From: Dehalococcoidales bacterium
Lineage (GTDB): Bacteria; Chloroflexota; Dehalococcoidia; Dehalococcoidales; GCA-2688105
Length of the DNA: 10,180 nt
Direction: 5' to 3'
NCBI GenBank assembly: GCA_030640255.1
Contig: DAOWJS010000072.1
Coordinates: 1-10,180, forward strand
Both the position numbers and the translations under genes were made by a program. The notes beneath the pieces are model-generated. The model saw only the letters and a program-made list of their open reading frames with translations. It did not search any database and was not told the DNA's origin. Shown here one piece after another: positions 1 through 4,744 of the stretch. Numbering within the stretch: position 1 is the stretch's first letter; each line of letters starts with the position of its first letter.

Positions 1-21
1 ACTCTGATTAAATAACCCCCT

Positions 22-558
22 TCAATTTTCGTTGACATTTTCAGCGACATTTAGCCAGCGTCGCAATTCCTCCAGTACCTGATGGAAGTTGGTTCTGGTT
101 ACGGTTACTAAATTTACCTGGGGCTGGCGTTTGATAGCATCGGCCCAGGGGTTAGAATTGAACATAATAGTGCCGAGAACCCTTTTCCCACTGCCAATTA
201 TCTGTGAAACTGCCTCCCTGAAGTCAGCCGAGAACAGTTCCATCTTACCGATTTCGTCAATGACTACTAAATCACATTGCCGAGCTGCCCGGTGGAGGGC
301 AGGAACACCCACCCGGTCTAAACTATCAATATCAACCCCATACTTACTTACCCGGTATGGACTATCAATATTGACATGAGCCAGTGTGGCCTCCTGACCA
401 TCCAGGGTAACCAGCCTGAAGCCTTCTCTTATCCCCTGACTTCGTATTTCCTCGGTGTAAAAGCCGCCGGCTTTGCCCCTCATCCCGGCTACGGCTTGCT
501 TGATGAGGCTGGTTTTCCCGGTGCCAGGTCGGCCGGTGAGCAGACAGACTCGCTTCAT
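22..558 (-). CDS. THEP1-family nucleoside-triphosphatase (P-loop NTPase)
   Basis: This is a 178-aa P-loop NTPase of the THEP1 type (formerly DUF265), a soluble family of about 170-190 aa that hydrolyses ATP, GTP and other NTPs and whose cellular role is poorly known. A Walker A motif GRPGTGKT is seen at residues 9-16, the family-typical stretch GFYTEEIR at 32-39, and a Walker B strand LVVIDE at 97-102 followed by IGKMEL. The length is normal and the protein looks complete. The ATG lies 12 bp after the stop of a 34-aa basic ORF and has only a weak ribosome binding site, so translation may be coupled to that ORF. The family assignment is firm from the motifs; the physiological substrate cannot be read from the sequence. 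Confidence 0.92.
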   Translation of the reverse strand: MKRVCLLTGRPGTGKTSLIKQAVAGMRGKAGGFYTEEIRSQGIREGFRLVTLDGQEATLAHVNIDSPYRVSKYGVDIDSLDRVGVPALHRAARQCDLVVIDEIGKMELFSADFREAVSQIIGSGKRVLGTIMFNSNPWADAIKRQPQVNLVTVTRTNFHQVLEELRRWLNVAENVNEN

Positions 559-570
559 CAGCTTTTACCG

Positions 571-675
571 CTACCGACTTTTCTCGGCTTGAGCTTGTTC
601 AGCCTTCCCTTTTTCCTTCAGCCTTTTTGCTTTACGCCGATGCTTAAGCAGAGCCACCCGTTTACTTTTGTTCAT
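571..675 (-). CDS. Short, highly basic 34-aa protein (hypothetical)
   Basis: This 34-codon ORF starts with ATG at 675 and ends with TAG at 571. It begins MNKSKRVALLKHRRKAKRLK and is dominated by Lys and Arg, with an Ala/Glu/Gln-rich end. A single amphipathic, probably helical, RNA- or DNA-binding peptide is a reasonable guess. It sits between the Cys-rich protein gene and the NTPase gene on the same strand, and the NTPase ATG follows 12 bp after its stop. The ribosome binding site is weak (TAGTG just before ATG). Its reading frame fills the 138-bp gap neatly, which argues for a real gene, but no family is recognised. Composition recalls very small basic ribosome-associated proteins, without any specific motif match. 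Confidence 0.55.
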   Translation of the reverse strand: MNKSKRVALLKHRRKAKRLKEKGKAEQAQAEKSR

Positions 676-696
676 CACTAGATAATATAACCCAAA

Positions 697-915
697 TTAG
701 CTTTTTCTGCCACCTCTGGCTTGGTTAGTGAAGACCTCTACGAACTTGGCGAAAGAGCGGTCGTAGGTCCTCTCTACCTCTGGGGGAAAGACACAGCCAG
801 GAAGTTCACCCAGCCCCAGGTGATATGAGATGCATTCGCAGCACTTGCCCTTTCTAGAGCAGGGCTCATAGGTGCAGGGACAGTTGGCTTTGTTGACGTC
901 AATCTGGCATTCCAT
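697..915 (-). CDS. Small Cys-rich protein, DUF6485-like
   Basis: This is a 72-aa protein with seven cysteines in its first 41 residues: C3, C12, C14, C19, C25, C26, C28 and C41 are visible in the pattern MECQIDVNKANCPCTYEPCS...KGKCCECISYH...LPGC, with only C41 outside the compact N-terminal block. It resembles the short Cys-rich DUF6485 family of anaerobic bacteria and archaea as I recall it. The spacing suggests metal or iron-sulfur binding, which is an inference. The start is well supported by AGGAGAG at 924-930, eight bases upstream of ATG. The C-terminal third is charged and lacks cysteine. It is followed by the 34-aa basic ORF and the NTPase gene, probably as one transcript. Confidence 0.8.
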   Translation of the reverse strand: MECQIDVNKANCPCTYEPCSRKGKCCECISYHLGLGELPGCVFPPEVERTYDRSFAKFVEVFTNQARGGRKS

Positions 916-937
916 CTATAAATCTCTCCTCTGAATA

Positions 938-977
938 GATTATCTACCGGGAAGTTGGATTATTTACCGGGAAGTTT
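938..977. repeat. Two tandem 20-bp direct repeats
   Basis: Unit 1 (938-957) and unit 2 (958-977) share the core TACCGGGAAGTT and differ at two of 20 positions by my count. They abut the GGGAAG-type end of the neighbouring hairpin element, so this looks like a duplicated element end. Confidence 0.75.
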
Positions 978-1058
978 GAAGGGGCGAAGCCCCTTCAACA
1001 ATCACTCCTCCCCCTCCCCTTTGAAGGAGAGGGGGATAAAGGGGGTGAGGATGATAAA
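969..1058 (-). repeat. Type-A two-hairpin intergenic element, copy 1
   Basis: Read on the minus strand this runs: terminus CCTCACCCCC, short spacer, hairpin with arms CCCCCTCTCCTT (one mismatch, 1010-1035), spacer, hairpin with arms TTGAAGGGGC (perfect, TTC/GAA loop, 976-998), then ACTTCCC. The same order and nearly the same sequence occurs at 8256-8345 in plus-strand orientation, so this is a dispersed, invertible REP-like or MITE-like unit rather than a one-off terminator. Confidence 0.8.
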
Positions 1059-1067
1059 CAACTAAAA

Positions 1068-2096
1068 TTAAACATAGCGCTTTCTTATCTTTAACGACAG
1101 CTCAGCCAGTAGTTCCAGGACTAGGGCAGCAGCACCCTTGTTAGCTAAAGAGCCCAGCCCGCAGCTTGGGGTAAGCAACCCTTGCTCTATCAACTGCTTA
1201 AAGGGGATGCCCTTTCTGGTAAAGGGTGCCATTGCCTCCTCCAAACGGTCTTTGAGGCTGGCTACTGATTCCCTAGCCAGTGATTCTTCATCGTTAGGGA
1301 TAATCCCCCAGGCGATAGCGCCCTTCCTGTCCAGAAACTTTTTAACCTCAGCCGGATAGAGGCTTAGTGACTGAGCATAGTTGTAAGCATCAAAGCTTAT
1401 GATGTCAGCACTGGTGTCGAGCAAAATTGACCAGTCGGTGTTGCCGCAGCAGTGGACTCCTTTCAGCCCCCTAATCCCACCAAAGACCTCTTCCAGCAGT
1501 TCAATAACCCTTTCCCTGGACAATAAGACCGAAACCGAGCCGTAGGCAGCCATATACGGCTCATCAACAAAGATGACGGTATTTGGGGAGATTTTACTTA
1601 GCTCCTTTTCCTGCCAGCCTGCCTTTAGCCTCAGTAGCTTAGCTACGGCATCACCTAGAACATCGTCATAGATTATCGCCCGGTGGCTGTCATCGGTAAC
1701 GGTTAGTCCCCAGGTAACCGGTCCGGTTATCTGCCCCTTAACCGCCAGTGGTGACAGGTCGGTCAGAGCCAGGAAGCTACGGAGACCAGCCGCATATTCC
1801 GGGCTAACCGGATATTTATCAATATCATTCTCCAGATAAGCGGCGTAAAGCTGCTCCAGCGGCTTATCCAAATCCTGAGTGCGGTCTATATAGATGCTGT
1901 CCTCCTTGAGCACCACCCCGGGGAAGCCCTCACTGAACTGGGCATACATATTTTCCCGAAAGGAGCGCTTGGGTAACTGAGGCCAGGCAGGAATGTCTTT
2001 AAGGTAGCGGGTGACCAGCGAGCACGCCTCAGCCGGGTCAGTATGGGGCATACTGCCAATAATAGTGGGTAAACAACCAAATTCTATGTCAGGCAT
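1068..2096 (-). CDS. Core-MetE-like zinc-dependent methionine synthase (UROD/MetE superfamily)
   Basis: This 342-aa protein corresponds to the catalytic C-terminal barrel of cobalamin-independent methionine synthase, without the N-terminal half found in full MetE (about 750 aa). Motifs are QITGPVTWG (122-130), the MetE-like strand VDEP (177-180), HCC (215-217), which fits the MetE His-x-Cys zinc ligands, and TPSCGL (309-314), which supplies the second zinc cysteine, C312. The MetE glutamate ligand seems to be replaced by D236 in SFDAYN. Short proteins of this type are known as folate-independent 'core-MetE' methionine synthases, some thought to take methyl groups from corrinoid proteins. The specific donor here is not visible. 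The start is supported by AGGGGG at 2104-2109. mtnP lies upstream across a repeat cluster. A related zinc methyltransferase with another substrate is possible. Confidence 0.78.
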   Translation of the reverse strand: MPDIEFGCLPTIIGSMPHTDPAEACSLVTRYLKDIPAWPQLPKRSFRENMYAQFSEGFPGVVLKEDSIYIDRTQDLDKPLEQLYAAYLENDIDKYPVSPEYAAGLRSFLALTDLSPLAVKGQITGPVTWGLTVTDDSHRAIIYDDVLGDAVAKLLRLKAGWQEKELSKISPNTVIFVDEPYMAAYGSVSVLLSRERVIELLEEVFGGIRGLKGVHCCGNTDWSILLDTSADIISFDAYNYAQSLSLYPAEVKKFLDRKGAIAWGIIPNDEESLARESVASLKDRLEEAMAPFTRKGIPFKQLIEQGLLTPSCGLGSLANKGAAALVLELLAELSLKIRKRYV

Positions 2097-2385
2097 AAAT
2101 TAACCCCCTGGGGCGATTCAATTCCCCCTATTTAAACATAAAGTCGCTTAGCAAGGGAAGTTAGAAGAAAGAAATTGTTTATTGACCTCACCCCCGTAGT
2201 CCCCCTCTCCTTCTCAAGGAGAGGGGGAAGTCCTTCCTATGGAAGGATGAGAGAGGGGCTTCGCCCCTCTCTCTTACCTACGCTCCCCCTTCCCTTATTA
2301 AGGGAAGGGGGTCAGGGGGATAGGTTGCTAAACGACCTCAAGGGAGAAATTTGTCCTGCCCATAGGGGGGATAAAAGGGATGAAT
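2097..2385. other. Intergenic block containing a composite four-hairpin repeat cluster
   Basis: No gene is seen in these 289 bases between mtnP and the core-MetE gene. The middle (2178-2325) is a row of four near-perfect hairpins. Next to the mtnP stop, at about 2365-2385, is the plus-strand stretch GGGGGGATAAAAGGGATGAA, similar to the G-rich terminus of the long repeat at 5790 and 8364. At the other end is the AGGGGG ribosome binding site of the methionine synthase gene. Confidence 0.7.
2178..2325. repeat. Composite repeat cluster with four consecutive hairpins
   Basis: Four inverted repeats follow each other: 2201-2227 (12-bp arms CCCCCTCTCCTT, loop CTC), 2231-2247 (7-bp arms TCCTTCC, loop TAT), 2249-2273 (11-bp arms GAGAGAGGGGC, loop TTC) and 2285-2311 (12-bp arms CCCCCTTCCCTT, loop ATT). 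The left end carries the type-A terminus CCTCACCCCC. The right end, read in reverse, carries CCTATCCCCC, like the type-B terminus. It appears to be a fusion of two element ends in opposite orientation. Confidence 0.8.
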
Positions 2386-3249
2386 CTATGAAATATACTT
2401 GCCGATTAACAGGTTGAGCTTCTGCTTCTGCTCCGCCGGCATTAACTCCGGGGCGGTAACAAAAGACGTCTTCAGTGCCGTAGCACATTCACAATCGCGC
2501 TTTTTCGGCATTCGGCTGACCACCAACTTGATGATTTTCTTAGCGGTGTCAACATTCTGGTGCATGATATTCAGGACAATATCTACAGTTACTGGCTCGT
2601 GTATATCATGCCAGCTATCGTAGTCAGAAACGCAGCCAATAATAGCGTAGCAGATTTCTGCCTCCCTAGCCAGCTTGGCTTCAGGCAAAGCGGTCATCCC
2701 GACAATATCCGCCCCCCAGGAAAGGTGAAGTCGTGATTCAGCCCGGGTAGAGAAGGCAAGACCCTCCATAACCACATAGGTGCCTTCCGGATGAACACTG
2801 GCTCCCACCTCCTGGGCCGCCTGATATAACAGCTGGCTCAGCACCGGACAGAAAGGATTGGCGAAGGGGATATGAGCCACAATGCCCTCACCGAAAAAGG
2901 AATTAACCCGGCTCCGGGTGCGGTCAATAAGCTGGTCGGGGATAACCAGGTCGCCAGGCTTAATCTCTGATTTAAAGCTACCCGCTGAGTTGATGGCAAT
3001 AATGTGCTCCACCCCCAGGAATTTTAGGGCATAGATATTAGCTCGGGATGGTATCTCGGTAGGCGAGATGCGGTGCCCCTTACCATGCCGGGGCAGAAAG
3101 GCAACCCCCACCCCCTCCAGCTTACCGACAACGATGGCATCACTCGGCTTGCCGAATGGTGTAGTTATGTCAACTTCCTCAATATCAGTGAGCCCCTCAA
3201 TATCATACAGCCCCGTCCCCCCAATCACCCCTATCTTAGCTTGTGGCAT
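2386..3249 (-). CDS. mtnP: S-methyl-5'-thioadenosine phosphorylase
   Basis: This 287-aa protein is complete and of normal length for the MTAP branch of the purine nucleoside phosphorylase family. It cleaves methylthioadenosine with phosphate to adenine and 5-methylthioribose-1-phosphate in the cytosol. Motifs are GGTGLYD (10-16) and PRHGKGH (53-59) for phosphate binding, NSAG (87-90), MEG (161-163), GMTALPEAKLARE (184-196) and SDYDSWH (208-214), where the aspartates contact the base. A CxC pair (C253, C255) near the C-terminus recalls the CxC seen in some thermophile MTAPs. The start is decided by a perfect AAGGAGGT at 3255-3262. The product feeds MtnA, encoded about 1.5 kb upstream beyond an AT-rich island. 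An inosine-cleaving phosphorylase of the same fold is the main, less likely, alternative. Confidence 0.93.
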   Translation of the reverse strand: MPQAKIGVIGGTGLYDIEGLTDIEEVDITTPFGKPSDAIVVGKLEGVGVAFLPRHGKGHRISPTEIPSRANIYALKFLGVEHIIAINSAGSFKSEIKPGDLVIPDQLIDRTRSRVNSFFGEGIVAHIPFANPFCPVLSQLLYQAAQEVGASVHPEGTYVVMEGLAFSTRAESRLHLSWGADIVGMTALPEAKLAREAEICYAIIGCVSDYDSWHDIHEPVTVDIVLNIMHQNVDTAKKIIKLVVSRMPKKRDCECATALKTSFVTAPELMPAEQKQKLNLLIGKYIS

Positions 3250-3254
3250 TAAAG

Positions 3255-3262
3255 ACCTCCTT
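3255..3262 (-). promoter_or_regulatory. Consensus ribosome binding site of mtnP
   Basis: On the minus strand the sequence AAGGAGGT lies six bases upstream of the ATG at 3249. It is the best Shine-Dalgarno match among the genes discussed in the left half of the window. Confidence 0.85.
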
Positions 3263-3299
3263 ATGTGTCATTGCTTTCTTGGCAAACTTGTAGCACTTA

Positions 3300-3315
3300 T
3301 GTTACATTTGTAACA
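3300..3315. promoter_or_regulatory. Perfect 7-bp dyad TGTTACA-TT-TGTAACA, operator-like
   Basis: This is a perfect inverted repeat with a 2-bp centre, located 51-66 bp upstream of the mtnP start in a gap without genes. It overlaps the candidate -10 box of mtnP. Position and symmetry suggest a dimeric repressor site. I do not recognise the regulator. Confidence 0.45.
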
Positions 3316-3335
3316 GCGGGTAAGTCCTGCGTTAA
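3307..3335 (-). promoter_or_regulatory. Candidate sigma-70-like promoter for mtnP
   Basis: On the minus strand TTAACG (3330-3335) and TACAAA (3307-3312) are 17 bp apart, each matching the consensus at four of six positions. The match is weak, but it is the only spaced pair I found upstream of mtnP, and the -10 lies inside the TGTTACA dyad. Confidence 0.3.
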
Positions 3336-3360
3336 GTGTGTCACCGGAAGGGTGGCATAA

Positions 3361-3377
3361 ACTAGCCACAAGCTAGT
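3361..3377. repeat. Inverted repeat ACTAGC-5-GCTAGT at the methyltransferase stop
   Basis: Perfect 6-bp arms (3361-3366 and 3372-3377) with a 5-base loop overlap the stop codon of the methyltransferase remnant. It could be a weak transcript-end hairpin, but no U-run follows. Confidence 0.35.
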
Positions 3378-3933
3378 CACTCGCAGGGGCTGCTTTTTTA
3401 TTTGCCGAAGACTTTTTAGCAGTTCGCTTCATATATTGTGCTTTAGGTTCAAATAGTTTAAGAGGAATCGGCTTTTCCTGCGAATTCTTTTGAATTCTAA
3501 ATCTACCCGTATATTCTCCATTTTTCTTTCTTTCAGAGAAAGTCTTTGTTACTACATGTTTTACCATTTCTGAAAGTGCTTCTTTCCTCTCATTTTCACA
3601 ATTTACTATCCTCGTCTCTGCAGAACCAGCATATTCTTTAGAGATCTCAATACCAATATAATCATGACCCAATAACGTTGCAGCGACTAAAGTGGTACCA
3701 CTTCCGCAATACGGGTCAATGACTAGACCTTTCCTGTCATCCATCACTGAATATATAGCTCTGGTTGGTAATTCTATTGGGAATGGTGCAGGGTGAATAT
3801 TATTTCGTTCAGGAGGAAATCTCCAAATAGAAGTAACTAGTGCATGCTTTGGTTTTAATTCTTCACCGATTAAATGTTTCCCAATGGGTTTGTATAGCCA
3901 ATATATCCTTTCCTCTATTTGACCCTTCGCAAA
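3373..3933 (-). pseudogene. DNA N4/N6 methyltransferase, N-terminally truncated, no start codon
   Basis: The frame is open from 3933 to the TAG at 3373 (186 codons). Its conserved part starts well before the first ATG (3747) or GTG (3750): upstream codons read IYWLYKPIGK and then WRFPPERNNIHPAPFP, typical of the region just before the SAM-binding motif in beta-class methyltransferases. Then comes motif I, DPYCGSGTT, and a C-terminal helix region LGHDYIGIEISKEY. No ATG, GTG or TTG occurs in frame in the first 60 codons, and motif IV (the catalytic DPPY/SPPY), which should lie N-terminal, is absent. The upstream bases belong to a different 71-aa gene. I read this as the C-terminal half of a modification methylase, probably inactive. 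A Lys/Ala-rich tail ends the frame. A 124-aa product from the internal ATG could still be made. Confidence 0.82.
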
Positions 3934-4130
3934 CTACGAGTTTCTTCGTCAAGCATTTCGCTATCAACTATATCCACAACTTTGTAATCTACATAATTGT
4001 TATCTAGTACTTGTTCATTAGCATATACCGTTTTATTCCTAATATTCTCCGGAATCGCCACCGCATACTCAACCTTCTCGGTTCTCCGTATTGTTTCATA
4101 CTTAGTCAAAACATATTTTACGCTACTCAT
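3915..4130 (-). CDS. 71-aa protein of unknown function, coupled to the nuclease-like gene
   Basis: I do not recognise this family. The protein starts MSSVKYVLTKYETIRRTEK and is rich in alternating hydrophobic and charged residues, suggesting a small beta-rich fold, with an acidic stretch VDIVDSEMLDEE near the end and a basic tail RSLRRVK. It has no signal peptide, membrane segment or clear helix-turn-helix. Its ATG overlaps the end of the upstream nuclease-like gene by 8 bp, and GGGGGGAG lies just upstream inside that gene, so translation is coupled. Its end overlaps the open frame of the methyltransferase remnant by 19 bp. Coupling to a nuclease suggests an accessory or inhibitor role, but this is guesswork from position only. 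Confidence 0.7.
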   Translation of the reverse strand: MSSVKYVLTKYETIRRTEKVEYAVAIPENIRNKTVYANEQVLDNNYVDYKVVDIVDSEMLDEETRSLRRVK

Positions 4131-4632
4131 AATTACTCCCCCCTTTAGATAGGTATGACTTTGATTTCCATTTTTTAAAATCTTTCCACATCTGGTTTAT
4201 TAATGTCTCCGAAGCTAGTATAGTATTCTTTGAAAAGTTGGGAACAGTTAAATTGAAGCGACCTTCTACATCCAAATGATAAAGAAAAATAGGCGTCGTT
4301 AATGTGCAACATTTAATAAAATCTTCAACACTGAATAACTTAAAAAACCAGTCATTTATGTCGTCACTTCTACCTCTACATACTAAGAATAGATAATTTT
4401 CTTTGTTACATATTGCCTGAAACATCTCGGTTAGCATAACTGTGCCGAAAAAATTACCCTCTTCTTTTGAAGAATACTTTATTTCAATAAAATAGGTTTT
4501 GTCAGATTTTCTTGCTATTAAATCACAACTTTGATTTCTTGCTGGTTTTATATCTGTAAATCCAACCTTCTCCAGCCATTCCCTACATTTTACTTTAGCT
4601 AATCTATCTGAAACTACTTGTACCTTAGCCAT
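4123..4632 (-). CDS. PD-(D/E)xK nuclease-like protein, probable restriction endonuclease
   Basis: This 169-aa protein shows a PD-(D/E)xK-like core: D37 in SCDLIA, followed by strand residues and E50-I-K52 in YFIEIKYS. The preceding segment (about 8-30) looks like the usual N-terminal helix, and the residues after 60 are mixed alpha/beta. Such cores occur in type II restriction enzymes, Mrr-like and repair nucleases. The nearby methyltransferase remnant makes a restriction endonuclease most likely, which is inference. The start is supported by AGAGGG about seven bases upstream of the ATG. The gene is AT-rich (18 of 60 G+C at 4141-4200, against 32 of 60 at 5041-5100 in mtnA), consistent with horizontal acquisition. 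The sequence itself gives no evidence of specificity or activity. Confidence 0.68.
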   Translation of the reverse strand: MAKVQVVSDRLAKVKCREWLEKVGFTDIKPARNQSCDLIARKSDKTYFIEIKYSSKEEGNFFGTVMLTEMFQAICNKENYLFLVCRGRSDDINDWFFKLFSVEDFIKCCTLTTPIFLYHLDVEGRFNLTVPNFSKNTILASETLINQMWKDFKKWKSKSYLSKGGSNYE

Positions 4633-4744
4633 ACGTTTGCCCTCTTAAGTGACAAACATATGGTAAAGCAAATTATGTAATTTGTCGAGTAATTTAATAA
4701 GAGCAGTAATTAATCATAATTCCTCCTATATTGAGCCTGCTTAT
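4633..4744. other. AT-rich gap between mtnA and the restriction-like island
   Basis: This 112-bp gap holds a strong ribosome binding site (AGGAGGAATT) followed by ATG and a 7-codon ORF (4694-4717), then AT-rich sequence with only weak promoter-like boxes before the ribosome binding site of the nuclease-like gene. It is the right-hand junction of the AT-rich island. Confidence 0.6.
4694..4717 (-). other. Seven-codon ORF behind a consensus ribosome binding site (leader peptide or gene stump)
   Basis: On the minus strand, AGGAGGAATT directly precedes an ATG that opens the peptide MINYCSY and stops at TAA. The ribosome binding site is as good as that of mtnP, yet the frame ends at once. It is either a leader peptide for the nuclease-like gene 62 bp downstream or the first codons of a gene destroyed when the island formed. 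Confidence 0.4.

Larger units (their letters stand above)
916..1067. other. Intergenic block filled by a two-hairpin repeat element and a tandem duplication
   Basis: No gene is seen here. From left to right it holds the ribosome binding site of the Cys-rich gene, a 20-bp tandem duplication (938-977), a 10-bp-arm hairpin (976-998), a 12-bp-arm G/C-rich hairpin (1010-1035) and the repeat terminus GGGGGTGAGG (1041-1050). No hairpin is followed by a clear U-run in the direction of transcription, so a classic intrinsic terminator for the upstream methionine synthase gene is not evident. Confidence 0.7.

Noticed and set aside
976..998. Rho-independent terminator after the methionine synthase gene
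   Set aside because: The hairpin is perfect, but no U-run follows on the minus strand, and the same hairpin recurs as a module of dispersed repeats.
2178..2325. CRISPR array
   Set aside because: The repeats are inverted arms of hairpins with 2-3 base loops, not equal direct repeats separated by unique spacers.
3373..3747. Intact 124-aa methyltransferase
   Set aside because: Family-conserved sequence continues about 60 codons upstream of this ATG, and the catalytic motif IV half is missing, so it is treated as a remnant.
3915..3933. Programmed frameshift fusing the 71-aa protein to the methyltransferase frame
   Set aside because: The 71-aa protein has no methyltransferase motif and no clear slippery site was seen at the overlap.
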